Shown: one piece after another, positions 5,846-13,708 of the stretch
How the letters are laid out: every line of letters begins with the position of its first letter
Numbering within the stretch: position 1 is the stretch's first letter
Assembly (NCBI GenBank): GCA_964593895.1
Contig: CAZQKL010000055.1
Location: 1-13,708, forward strand
Direction of reading: 5' to 3'
Source of the DNA: CAZQKL01 sp964593895 [NCBI: uncultured bacterium]
GTDB taxonomy: Bacteria > DYJV01
Length of the DNA: 13,708 nt
The notes under the pieces: generated by a model
What the model saw: the letters and a program-made list of their open reading frames with translations, nothing else
What the model was told of the DNA's origin: nothing
Databases searched by the model: none
Position numbers and translations under genes: made by a program

Positions 5846-7606
5846 ATGAATATTGCAAAGAAATTTTATGAAAATTTTTATAAAAATAAACAAAAAGTTT
5901 TTATAAAATCAAAAGAAAATGGTTCATACAAAGATTACTATTGGAGTGATATTGAAAACTTTGTTTCAAAACTTGCAACTTTTTTCATTCAGAAAGGATT
6001 AAAAGATAAAAGAAGAATTTCAATTGTTTCCCATAATAGAAAAGAATGGTTTATCTCTGACCTTGCAATTTTAAGTGCTGGTTGCATTACTGTGCCAATT
6101 TATCCAACAAGCACTTCAGGTCAAATTGAATACATATTAAAAGATTCTGAAATAGATACAATCATTGTTGAAAATAAAGAGCAATATGAAAAGGTAAAAA
6201 ATTTTGATTTTTTAAAAATGATAATTTCCTTTGAAAAATTAGATGAAGAGAATGACAAAAATTTTTATATCTATGACATTTTTAAATTTGTAGAGCCAGA
6301 TTTAGAAAAAATAAAAAAAATTATTGATAAAATAACAAAAGATGATGTTTTAACATTAATCTATACTTCTGGAACAACAGGACTTCCAAAAGGTGTTTAC
6401 TTAACTCATGGAAATATTCTTCATAATGTAATTAGAGGAGCAGAGTATATACCAATATATGAGGATGATATTTTCCTTTCACATCTTCCCTTAAGTCATG
6501 CTTTTGAAAGAACAGTGGGCCAATTTGCTCCAATGTATTTTTCTTCAATTATTGCATATGCAGAGGAAATTAATACAATTGGAGAGAATTTAAAAGAAGT
6601 GAAACCAACGGTTTTTGTTAGTGTGCCAAGAGTTTATGAAAAAATTCTTGAAAGAATTATTGAGAAAGTGAGAGAAGCTTCATTTTTGAAAAGGAAACTG
6701 TTTTATTCAGCAAAGGAATTAGCTCAGAAATATGCTGAACATGTATCTTTTAATAAAGATTTTTCTTCATTTGATAAAATAATGTACAAGTTTTATGAAA
6801 AAAAAGTTTATTCAAAATTAAGAGAAACAGTGTTTGGTGGAAGAATGCGTGTAATGGTATCAGGTGGAGCAAAACTTCCTTATGAAATTGGACTTTTTTA
6901 TAATGGAATTGGAATTCCCTTACTTGAAGGTTATGGATTAACTGAAACCTCTCCTGTAATTTCTGTTAATCCTTTTGGGAGAAATAGAATAGGAACTGTA
7001 GGATTACCATTGCCTGAAGTTAAAGTAAAAATCGCAGAAGATGGAGAACTTCTTGTAAAAGGTCCAAATGTTTTCAAAGGTTATCACAATAAACCTGAAG
7101 AAAATAGACTTGCGTTTAAAGATGGATGGTTTTGCACAGGTGATATAGCAGAATTTGATGAAGCAGGTTACATAAAAATTACAGATAGAAAAAAGGATTT
7201 AATTGTCACATCAGGGGGCAAAAATATAGCTCCACAGGCAATTGAAAATATTTTAAAAGAGGACCCATTTATATCTGAAGTTATGGTTTATGGAGATGGG
7301 AAAAAATTTATTTCTGCATTAATTGTTCCAAACTTTGAAGCTTTATATCAGTGGGCTGAAGAAAGAGGCTTAAAGTTTTCTTCCAATGAAGAGCTTGTAA
7401 AGAACGAAAAAGTAATCAGGTTAATTCAGCATAGAATTGAAAAAAGGTCAAAACCTCTTGCAAGGTATGAAAAAGTTAAAAAATTTATATTGCTACCAAA
7501 AGAGTTTTCTATGGAAGATGGGGAAGTAACTCCAACATTAAAATTAAGAAGAAAGATAATTACAGAGAAATTTAAAAAAGAGCTTGATGCTCTTTATGAG
7601 GAGTAA
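5846..7606 (+). CDS. fadD: Long-chain fatty acid-CoA ligase (AMP-forming acyl-CoA synthetase)
   Basis: Activates fatty acids to acyl-CoA using ATP and CoA, committing them to beta-oxidation. The 586-residue ANL-family enzyme has the phosphate-binding loop YTSGTTGLPKG (173-183), LPLSHAFER (214-222), the aromatic/adenine motif EGYGLTETSP (361-370), GWFCTGD (427-433), the hinge DRKKDLIVTSGGKNIAP (447-463), and the C-terminal catalytic-lysine region TPTLKLRRK (562-570). It resembles the long-chain group (B. subtilis LcfA, FAA1-like), with a helical insert at about 265-330. I use ATG 5846, 8 bases after GGAGGG at 5832-5837. An ATG 33 bases earlier lies inside the operator and has no ribosome binding site. 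The tetR-family gene follows after three bases. Chain-length preference cannot be read from the sequence. Confidence 0.93.
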   Translation: MNIAKKFYENFYKNKQKVFIKSKENGSYKDYYWSDIENFVSKLATFFIQKGLKDKRRISIVSHNRKEWFISDLAILSAGCITVPIYPTSTSGQIEYILKDSEIDTIIVENKEQYEKVKNFDFLKMIISFEKLDEENDKNFYIYDIFKFVEPDLEKIKKIIDKITKDDVLTLIYTSGTTGLPKGVYLTHGNILHNVIRGAEYIPIYEDDIFLSHLPLSHAFERTVGQFAPMYFSSIIAYAEEINTIGENLKEVKPTVFVSVPRVYEKILERIIEKVREASFLKRKLFYSAKELAQKYAEHVSFNKDFSSFDKIMYKFYEKKVYSKLRETVFGGRMRVMVSGGAKLPYEIGLFYNGIGIPLLEGYGLTETSPVISVNPFGRNRIGTVGLPLPEVKVKIAEDGELLVKGPNVFKGYHNKPEENRLAFKDGWFCTGDIAEFDEAGYIKITDRKKDLIVTSGGKNIAPQAIENILKEDPFISEVMVYGDGKKFISALIVPNFEALYQWAEERGLKFSSNEELVKNEKVIRLIQHRIEKRSKPLARYEKVKKFILLPKEFSMEDGEVTPTLKLRRKIITEKFKKELDALYEE

Positions 7607-7609
7607 AAA

Positions 7610-8203
7610 ATGGCTCGTCCAAAAGATTATGAAAAAAAAGAGAGAATTTTAAAATCTGCAATTAAAATTATTTCAAAAAAAGGATTTTTTAACGCATCAA
7701 TATCTGAAATTGCTCGTCTTGCTAATGTTGCTGATGGAAGTGTTTATACTTATTTTAAAGGGAAGAATCATCTTTTAATTGAATCATTTAGATTTGTTCT
7801 TGATAAAATTTTAAAAAAGGTCATGAAGGAACTTGAAAATGTTGATAATCCAATTGAAAAGATAAAGATAATAGTGAAAATGCATATTCAATTTATGGAA
7901 AAAAATCCAGATATAGCAAACTTTTTACAAATTCAACTCCGTCAATCTAATAGAGAGATAAGGTTACATATTAGAGAGGAAATGAGAAAATATTATCACA
8001 TCCTTGGAAAGATTTTGGATGAAGGAATAGAGAAAGGATTAATTAGGAATGATGTAAATAAAAGGGTTATTGGAAGCTTAATATTTGGAACAGTTGATGA
8101 AATTGTAACTTCATGGGTTCTTTCAAATAGAAAGGATGCATTATCAGAAAAGCTTGAAGATATTTATAAAGTTATTTTTGATGGAATAAAAAATAGGGGG
8201 TAG
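7610..8203 (+). CDS. fadR: TetR-family fatty-acid degradation repressor (FadR-like)
   Basis: A 197-residue TetR-family regulator. The N-terminal DNA-binding domain (about 8-55) has the helix-turn-helix ISEIARLANVADGSVYTYF (31-49). VADGSVYTYFKGKNHLL closely resembles what I recall of Bacillus FadR (GVADGTIYLYFKNKEDIL), as does QLRQSNREIR (109-118) in the ligand-binding domain. In that family long-chain acyl-CoA binds the C-terminal domain and releases DNA. Its place between the acyl-CoA synthetase and the beta-oxidation genes, plus a FadR-type operator at the operon promoter, suggests that it represses the whole cluster and itself, with acyl-CoA made by the upstream gene as inducer. The fadD end supplies GAGGAG for its start, and fadN begins three bases after its stop, so all three are probably cotranslated. 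Confidence 0.9.
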   Translation: MARPKDYEKKERILKSAIKIISKKGFFNASISEIARLANVADGSVYTYFKGKNHLLIESFRFVLDKILKKVMKELENVDNPIEKIKIIVKMHIQFMEKNPDIANFLQIQLRQSNREIRLHIREEMRKYYHILGKILDEGIEKGLIRNDVNKRVIGSLIFGTVDEIVTSWVLSNRKDALSEKLEDIYKVIFDGIKNRG

Positions 8204-8206
8204 GAA

Positions 8207-10591
8207 ATGGGATATAAAATTAAAAAAGCAGCTGTATTAGGTGCAGGTGTTATGGGAGCTCAGATTGCTGGTCATCTTGCAAATGCAGGGATACCTGTTA
8301 TTCTTCTTGATATTGTTCCTAAGGATTTAAAAGAAGGTGAGCCAAAAAGTAAACTTGCGATAATGGCAATTGAAAATTTGAAAAAAATTAAACCTTCTCC
8401 AATTTTTACAAAAGAGGTTGTTAATTTAATTCAACCTGGCAATTTTGAAGATGATTTTTCTAAAATCAAAGAAGCTGACTGGATAATTGAAGCGGTTGTT
8501 GAAAATCTGGAGATAAAAAAGAATTTACTTAAAAAAGTTGAACAGTATGCTCATCCATCAGCAATTATTTCAACAAACACATCAGGTCTTTCAATTAATA
8601 AGATGGTTGAAGATTGCAAAGAGGATTTTCAAAAAAGATTTCTTGGAACTCATTTTTTTAATCCACCAAGGTATATGAAGCTTCTTGAAATTATTCCTGG
8701 AAATAAGACCGATAAAGAAGTTATTGATTTTATTTCTAAATTTGCAGAAGAAAAACTTGGAAAGGGAGTTGTTTACTGCAAAGATACAGTTAACTTTATA
8801 GCAAATAGAATTGGAGTTTATGCTGTTTGTAATACAATTAAAACAATGATTGAAATGGGTCTTTCCATATCTGAGGTTGATTTGGCAACAGGTCCAATTC
8901 TTGGAAGACCTAAAACAGCAACATTTAGAACAGCAGATTTAGTTGGAATTGATATTCTATATCATGTAGCCAAAAATGTTTACGATTTTGCACCTAATGA
9001 CGAATGTAGAGAAGAATTCCTTTTACCAGATTTTATTAAGAAAATGATAGAAAATAAGTGGCTTGGAAATAAAACAGGGCAGGGGTTTTACAAAAAAGTT
9101 AAAGATGAAGAAGGGAAAAAGATTTTTGAACTTGATTACAATAAGATGGATTATGTGCCAGTAAAAAAAGTAAGTTCATCATCTATTGAAATGGCAAAAC
9201 AGCAAGGTTCATTACCAAAAAGGATAAAAGCTTTTGTGTATGGCAAGGATAAGTTGAGTGAATTTGCATGGAAAACTTTATCAGCAACACTTATATACTC
9301 AGCTAATAGAATTGGTGAAATTGCAGATGACATTGTAAATATTGATAATGCTATAAAATGGGGATTTAACTGGGAATTAGGTCCTTTTGAAATTTGGGAT
9401 GCAATTGGAGTTAAGGAAAGTGTTGAAAGAATGAAAAATGAAGGGATTAAAATTCCTGAAATAATAGAAGAATTTTTATCCCAAGGTAATGAAACATTCT
9501 ATAAAGAAGAAAATGGTAAAAAACTTTATTACTGTTTTAAAGATAAAGAATATAAAGAGTTAAAGCTTAATCCAAAGTTCATTTCCCTTAAAGGGATTAA
9601 AAAAGATAACTCAAAAATTATAAAAGAAAACAAAGGTGCAAGTTTAATAGACATAGGTGATGGGATTTTATGTTTAGAATTCCATTCAAAGATGAATGCA
9701 ATTGGAGCTGATATTGTTCAGATGATAAATTATTCAGTAGATTATCTTGAAAATTCATCTTATGAAGGAATGATTATTGCAAATGAAGGGAAAGCTTTCA
9801 GTGTTGGAGCAAATTTAATGCTTGTTTTAATGGAAGCAGAAGATGAAGAATGGGATGAATTAAACTATATGGTTAAAGCATTTCAAGATGCTTGCATGAA
9901 GATAAAATATGCAAATAAACCAATAGTAGCAGCACCATTTGGATACACTTTTGGTGGTGGTCTTGAAATTTGTCTTGCCTGCACTAAAATAAATGCTTTT
10001 TGTGAAACATATACTGGACTTGTAGAGGTTGGAGTAGGAGTTATTCCAGCTGGTGGTGGAACAAAAGAGATGATTATAAGAAACTACGATTTAATACCCA
10101 AAGATGTGCCAAATATTGATGTTTTACCATTTTTTAGACGAGCTTTTGAAACCATTGCTATGGCAAAAGTTGCAACAAGTGCTGATGAAGCAAAAGAATT
10201 TGGTTATTTCTCTCCATGTGATTCAATAACAATGAACAGAGATTTTCTAATCCATGATGCAAAGATGCAATGTCTTGCAATAGCAAAAACAAATTTTAAA
10301 CCTAAAAAATACAGAAATGATATAAAAGTTCCTGGAAAAACTGCAATAGCTTTGTTTGAAGTAGCAATAGACCAGATGTTAAGAGCAAAATTTATAACTG
10401 AATATGATGCTCACATTGGAAGAAAGTTAGCATATGTAGTTGCTGGTGGGGATGTGGATGAAGGAACAGTTGTAGATGAGCAATATCTATTAGACCTTGA
10501 AAGAGAAGTATTTTTAAGCCTTTGTGGAGAGGCAAAAACTCAAGCAAGAATGAGACATATGTTAAGATTTAATAAACCGTTGAGGAATTAA
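8207..10591 (+). CDS. fadN: Bifunctional 3-hydroxyacyl-CoA dehydrogenase / enoyl-CoA hydratase (FadN type)
   Basis: Carries out steps two and three of beta-oxidation: hydration of trans-2-enoyl-CoA and NAD-dependent oxidation of 3-hydroxyacyl-CoA. At 794 residues it has the FadN (YusL) domain order, opposite to E. coli FadB. First comes the dehydrogenase: NAD loop [11 protein letters not shown] (12-22), NTSGLSI (124-130), catalytic H149 in GTHFFNPPR, and dehydrogenase C-terminal domains at about 193-295 and 340-410. Then comes a crotonase domain (about 478-700) with oxyanion-hole segments AFSVGANL (530-537) and FGGGLE (582-587). Both hydratase glutamates appear present, E587 (GGGLE) and E607 (VEVGVGVIP), so hydratase activity is expected. 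The helical C-terminus has [14 protein letters not shown] (773-786), as I recall from FadN proteins. Thiolase follows after 14 bases. Confidence 0.93.
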   Translation: MGYKIKKAAVLGAGVMGAQIAGHLANAGIPVILLDIVPKDLKEGEPKSKLAIMAIENLKKIKPSPIFTKEVVNLIQPGNFEDDFSKIKEADWIIEAVVENLEIKKNLLKKVEQYAHPSAIISTNTSGLSINKMVEDCKEDFQKRFLGTHFFNPPRYMKLLEIIPGNKTDKEVIDFISKFAEEKLGKGVVYCKDTVNFIANRIGVYAVCNTIKTMIEMGLSISEVDLATGPILGRPKTATFRTADLVGIDILYHVAKNVYDFAPNDECREEFLLPDFIKKMIENKWLGNKTGQGFYKKVKDEEGKKIFELDYNKMDYVPVKKVSSSSIEMAKQQGSLPKRIKAFVYGKDKLSEFAWKTLSATLIYSANRIGEIADDIVNIDNAIKWGFNWELGPFEIWDAIGVKESVERMKNEGIKIPEIIEEFLSQGNETFYKEENGKKLYYCFKDKEYKELKLNPKFISLKGIKKDNSKIIKENKGASLIDIGDGILCLEFHSKMNAIGADIVQMINYSVDYLENSSYEGMIIANEGKAFSVGANLMLVLMEAEDEEWDELNYMVKAFQDACMKIKYANKPIVAAPFGYTFGGGLEICLACTKINAFCETYTGLVEVGVGVIPAGGGTKEMIIRNYDLIPKDVPNIDVLPFFRRAFETIAMAKVATSADEAKEFGYFSPCDSITMNRDFLIHDAKMQCLAIAKTNFKPKKYRNDIKVPGKTAIALFEVAIDQMLRAKFITEYDAHIGRKLAYVVAGGDVDEGTVVDEQYLLDLEREVFLSLCGEAKTQARMRHMLRFNKPLRN

Positions 10592-10605
10592 AAAAGGAGG
10601 GTATC

Positions 10606-11787
10606 ATGAGAGAAGCAGTAATAGTAGCAGGAGTTAGAACACCTGTTGGAAAAGCAAAAAGAGGAACTTTAAGAAAATTTAGACCAGATGATATGGCAGC
10701 AATTGTGTTGAATGAAGTTTTAAATAGAACAAATGGAGCGGTTAAACCTGAAGATGTTGATGATGTAATAATTGGAAATGCAATGCCTGAAGCAGAGCAG
10801 GGTGTAAATGTAGCAAGAATTGCTGTTCACAGAGCTGGATGGCCAGATTCAGTTCCTGCAGTAACAGTAAATAGATTTTGTGCTTCAGGCCTTCAGACAA
10901 TTGCTGATGCTTGCTATAAAATAATGTGTGGTCAGGCAGAGATAGTTGTTGCTGGCGGAACTGAAAGTATGAGTCTTGTTCCAATGGGAGGAAATAAATT
11001 AACTCCCAATCCTTATCTTGCTAAAACTCGTCCAGGAGTTTACATTTCAATGGGCCTTACCGCTGAGAATGTTGCAGAAAGGTTTAATATTACAAGAGAA
11101 GAGCAGGATGAGTATGCTCTTCAGTCAAATATGAAAGCTGTTGAAGCTATTAGAAAAGGAAAATTTAAAGAACAGATAGTCCCTATTGAAATAGAAAGCA
11201 CAACAGTAGTTAATGGGAAAAAAGTAACTACAAAAAAATTATTTGAGATTGATGAAGGACCAAGAGCTGATACAAGTCTTGAAAAATTGGCAAAATTAAA
11301 ACCTGTTTTTAAAAAGGACGGAACAGTAACAGCAGGGAATTCATCTCAAATGAGTGATGGGGCAGCAGCGGTTCTTGTTATGTCAAAAGAAAAAGCAGAT
11401 GAACTTGGTTTAAAACCAATGGCAAAATTTATTGCTTATGCTGTTGCAGGTTGTGAACCTGAATATATGGGAATGGGTCCTGCTTATGCAATCCCAAAAG
11501 TTTTAAAAATTGCTGGAATGGAACTTAAAAATATAGATTTATTTGAAATTAACGAAGCATTTGCTTCACAATTCTTATACTGCTGTAAAACTTTAAATGT
11601 TGATATGAATAAAGTCAATGTAAATGGTGGAGCAATTGCTCTTGGACATCCACTTGGATGCACAGGAACTAAACTTACTGTTCAGCTAATTTATGAAATG
11701 AGATACAGAGGTTTAAAATACGGTATAGTTTCAATGTGTATTGGTGGAGGAATGGGAGCAGCAGCAATTTTTGAAGTGTTAGAATAA
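10606..11787 (+). CDS. fadA: Acetyl-CoA acyltransferase (3-ketoacyl-CoA thiolase)
   Basis: Cleaves 3-ketoacyl-CoA with CoA to acetyl-CoA and a shortened acyl-CoA, the last step of the cycle. The 393-residue protein has standard thiolase length and active site: nucleophile C92 in [15 protein letters not shown] (316-320), H348 in [11 protein letters not shown], and proton-donor C378 in MCIGGGMG. It keeps the N-terminal [17 protein letters not shown] and closely resembles FadA-type enzymes. Since biosynthetic acetyl-CoA acetyltransferases share these motifs, the assignment to degradation rests on its location between fadN and fadE. A strong AGGAGGG ribosome binding site lies at 10595-10601. Confidence 0.94.
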   Translation: MREAVIVAGVRTPVGKAKRGTLRKFRPDDMAAIVLNEVLNRTNGAVKPEDVDDVIIGNAMPEAEQGVNVARIAVHRAGWPDSVPAVTVNRFCASGLQTIADACYKIMCGQAEIVVAGGTESMSLVPMGGNKLTPNPYLAKTRPGVYISMGLTAENVAERFNITREEQDEYALQSNMKAVEAIRKGKFKEQIVPIEIESTTVVNGKKVTTKKLFEIDEGPRADTSLEKLAKLKPVFKKDGTVTAGNSSQMSDGAAAVLVMSKEKADELGLKPMAKFIAYAVAGCEPEYMGMGPAYAIPKVLKIAGMELKNIDLFEINEAFASQFLYCCKTLNVDMNKVNVNGGAIALGHPLGCTGTKLTVQLIYEMRYRGLKYGIVSMCIGGGMGAAAIFEVLE

Positions 11788-11814
11788 AAAATAAAAAAAC
11801 GTAGGAGGAGACAG

Positions 11815-13587
11815 ATGGAATATAAAAAAGGAGGAGCATTTTTAATTGAAGATACTGACCATAATGAAGTTTTAATTCCTGAAAATTTTCCAGAAGAATT
11901 AAATATGTTCAGAAAAACAGCTGCAGATTTTGTTGAAAAAGAGGTAATGCCACATAAAGATGAAATTGAAGCTCAAAATTTTGATGTTGTAAAAGAACTT
12001 ATGAGAAAAGCTGGAGAAAAGGGACTTTTAGGGGTTGATGTCCCTGAAAAATTTGGTGGACTTGGCCTTGATAAGACAAGCTCAACTGTTATTGCTGAAG
12101 AAATTGGTAAAGCTGGCTCTTTTGCTGTAACCCAGGGAGCTCATACAGGCATTGGAACTTTGCCAATAGTTTATTTTGGAACAGAAGAACAAAAAGCAAA
12201 ATATTTACCTAAACTTGCAAGTGGGGAATGGATAGGAGCTTACTGCTTAACAGAACCAAATAGTGGTTCTGATGCTCTTGGGGCAAAATCAACTGCAGTT
12301 TTAGATGAAACAGGAAACTACTGGATATTAAATGGGACCAAACAATTTATTACAAATGGTGGGATTGCTCAAACATATATTGTATTTGCAAAAGTGGATG
12401 GTAAAGATTTTTCAGCTTTTATTGTAGAAAGAGATACAGAAGGATTGCAAATTGGTCCAGAGGAGAAAAAGTTAGGAATTAAAGGTTCTTCAACTACTCC
12501 TGTTATTCTTGATAATTGTAAAATTCCAAAGGAAAATCTTTTAGGTGAAATAGGAAAAGGGCATTTAATTGCATTTAACATTTTAAATATAGGAAGATTT
12601 AAACTTGGTGCTGCAGCGATTGGAGCATCAAAACTTGCATTTAAAGAAGCAATAAATTATGCAAAAACAAGGGTTCAATTTAAACAACCAATTGCAAATT
12701 TTGGGGCTATTAAAGAGAAATTAGCAAATATGGGAATTAAAATTTATGCTGGAGAGAGTGCTGTTTACAGAACAGTTGGAATGATTGATGATATTTTACA
12801 TGAAATTGATGAAAATGACCCTGAATTTAATAAAAAGACATTAAAAGGGATTGAAGAATATGCTGTTGAATGTTCAATAATTAAAGTTTACGGTTCAGAA
12901 ACTGCTGATTATGTAATTGATGAAAATCTTCAAATTCATGGTGGATATGGCTATTCACAGGAGTATAATGCTGAAAGATATTACAGGGATAACAGAATTA
13001 ACTTAATTTTTGAAGGAACAAACGAAATTAACAGATTGCTAATTCCTGGTATGCTTTTTAGAAGAGCAATGAAAGGTCATCTTCCACTTGTTCAGGCAGC
13101 GCAAAAAGTTGTTGATGATATTTTAAGTGGAAATATTGTTCTTGTATTTGAAGAAGATGAGAATGAGCTTGATAGAATGAAGAGAATTATTGATAATGCA
13201 AAAAAAATGTGTCTTTTTGTTGCAGGTAGTGCTGCTCAAAAATATGGTCAAAAATTAATTCAAGAACAGGAAATTTTAATGAGACTTGCTGATATGATAA
13301 TTGAAACGTATGTAATGGAAAGTGCATATTTGAGAACAAAGGCAATGCTTGAAAAGGGAGCTACAGATATATATTTGAAACTTGCAAAAGCATCTGTGTA
13401 TGAAGGAATAGAAAAAATGCATTTTTGGGGAAGACAGGCTTTAAGTGCAATTGAAGAAGGTGATATGTTAAGAACTCAATTAACAATGTTAAGAAAATTT
13501 ACAAGATTTAATCAGATTGATATTATTCATCTTAAAAGAGAAATTGCAGATTATTTTATAGAAAGAGAAGAATATTCTCTATATTAA
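11815..13587 (+). CDS. fadE: Acyl-CoA dehydrogenase, long FadE/VLCAD-like form
   Basis: An FAD enzyme that makes trans-2-enoyl-CoA from acyl-CoA, the first step of the cycle, passing electrons to an electron-transfer flavoprotein not present here. Core domain: N-terminal helices (about 25-135), the FAD/substrate signature AYCLTEPNSGSDA (142-154), beta domain (about 155-245), RVQFKQPIANF (286-296), QIHGGYGY (373-380), and catalytic E400 in IFEGTNEINR. At 590 residues it is about 200 longer than short- and medium-chain dehydrogenases. The extra C-terminal helical domain (about 425-590) is typical of the B. subtilis FadE and mitochondrial VLCAD group and points to long-chain substrates. AGGAGGAG at 11803-11810 precedes the ATG, and a strong terminator follows the stop. 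Confidence 0.93.
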   Translation: MEYKKGGAFLIEDTDHNEVLIPENFPEELNMFRKTAADFVEKEVMPHKDEIEAQNFDVVKELMRKAGEKGLLGVDVPEKFGGLGLDKTSSTVIAEEIGKAGSFAVTQGAHTGIGTLPIVYFGTEEQKAKYLPKLASGEWIGAYCLTEPNSGSDALGAKSTAVLDETGNYWILNGTKQFITNGGIAQTYIVFAKVDGKDFSAFIVERDTEGLQIGPEEKKLGIKGSSTTPVILDNCKIPKENLLGEIGKGHLIAFNILNIGRFKLGAAAIGASKLAFKEAINYAKTRVQFKQPIANFGAIKEKLANMGIKIYAGESAVYRTVGMIDDILHEIDENDPEFNKKTLKGIEEYAVECSIIKVYGSETADYVIDENLQIHGGYGYSQEYNAERYYRDNRINLIFEGTNEINRLLIPGMLFRRAMKGHLPLVQAAQKVVDDILSGNIVLVFEEDENELDRMKRIIDNAKKMCLFVAGSAAQKYGQKLIQEQEILMRLADMIIETYVMESAYLRTKAMLEKGATDIYLKLAKASVYEGIEKMHFWGRQALSAIEEGDMLRTQLTMLRKFTRFNQIDIIHLKREIADYFIEREEYSLY

Positions 13588-13593
13588 CCTTCC

Positions 13594-13621
13594 AAAGGGC
13601 ACATTTCTTGTGCCCTTTTTC
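13594..13621 (+). terminator. Intrinsic terminator of the fad operon
   Basis: A perfect 10-bp stem, AAAGGGCACA (13594-13603) with TGTGCCCTTT (13609-13618), and a 5-base TTTCT loop, run into a T tract. It starts seven bases after the fadE stop. This is a textbook Rho-independent terminator and marks the end of the transcription unit. Confidence 0.93.
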
Positions 13622-13631
13622 TAAATTATCC

Positions 13632-13658
13632 TTGACATTTTGCTATTTGCGTGATAAT
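13632..13658 (+). promoter_or_regulatory. Candidate promoter for a gene beyond the right edge
   Basis: TTGACA at 13632-13637 and GATAAT at 13653-13658, separated by a somewhat short 15-base spacer, immediately after the terminator. The location and the two good hexamers make it plausible. Confidence 0.45.
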
Positions 13659-13665
13659 GCAAATA
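13644..13665. promoter_or_regulatory. Inverted repeat over the candidate -10
   Basis: TATTTGC (13644-13650) and GCAAATA (13659-13665) form a perfect 7-bp inverted repeat around GTGATAAT, which includes the candidate -10. This is the usual geometry of a repressor operator, although at this AT content a chance palindrome is possible. The regulator is unknown. Confidence 0.35.
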
Positions 13666-13669
13666 TGCA

Positions 13670-13708
13670 ATGTATTTAATTTTAATAATTGCTGCTTTTA
13701 TTTTTAGT
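13670..13708 (+). CDS. Possible start of a hydrophobic protein, cut by the window edge
   Basis: An ATG at 13670 opens a frame that stays open for 13 codons to the window end, reading MYLILIIAAFIFS. This resembles a signal peptide or first membrane helix. There is no Shine-Dalgarno sequence, and with the candidate -10 at 13653-13658 the leader would be only about 5 bases. It may be an untranslated leader instead. Confidence 0.2.
   Translation, partial: MYLILIIAAFIFS

Noticed and set aside
9151-9333. Minus-strand frame opposite fadN, and similar ones at 10742-10984 and 12369-12581
   Set aside because: Short, without motifs or initiation signals, and fully inside strongly conserved plus-strand genes.
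11788-11814. Terminator or second promoter between fadA and fadE
   Set aside because: Only an A-rich stretch and the fadE ribosome binding site are present; there is no inverted repeat or -35/-10 pair.

Overview
This is a low-GC bacterial chromosomal segment, densely packed and made of housekeeping and catabolic genes. I see no insertion sequence, phage, CRISPR or tRNA/rRNA signal. The taxon cannot be fixed from the sequence alone. The rplM-rpsI-argC order is not the usual Firmicutes arrangement (there rplM-rpsI normally follow the rpoA-rplQ-truA region), so I favour an AT-rich, non-Firmicutes, possibly thermophilic or anaerobic lineage. This is inference.

Layout. Minus strand, 1-1272: rplM (ribosomal protein L13), rpsI (S9) and the 5' part of argC form a tight operon read leftwards. 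It diverges at about 1273-1409 from a plus-strand operon. Plus strand, 1410-5768: a bacterial dynamin-like GTPase, queD, folE2 and an RNase E/G-family ribonuclease (rng), with gaps or overlaps of only a few bases. FolE2 makes 7,8-dihydroneopterin triphosphate from GTP and QueD converts it to 6-carboxytetrahydropterin, so this pair feeds queuosine/7-deazaguanine synthesis, and FolE2 may also feed folate.

Plus strand, 5784-13621: a complete fatty-acid degradation transcription unit. It has a TTGACA promoter overlapped by a near-perfect Bacillus-type FadR operator, then acyl-CoA synthetase (fadD/lcfA type), a TetR-family FadR-like regulator, a two-domain 3-hydroxyacyl-CoA dehydrogenase/enoyl-CoA hydratase (FadN type), thiolase (FadA), long acyl-CoA dehydrogenase (FadE), and a strong intrinsic terminator. 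Together these activate a fatty acid and carry out all four reactions of a beta-oxidation turn: dehydrogenation, hydration, hydroxyacyl oxidation and thiolysis. The electron-transferring flavoprotein needed by FadE is not in the window. The regulator probably represses the whole unit, including itself, from one operator and is released by acyl-CoA.

Beyond the terminator (13622-13708) lies a possible promoter with a palindrome over its -10, and a short hydrophobic reading frame that runs off the edge and could be the start of the next gene.

I did not find a clearly undescribed system. The most informative signals are the FadR operator with its gene cluster, the dynamin-like GTPase heading a pterin/RNase operon, and a small hairpin over the rplM ribosome binding site.
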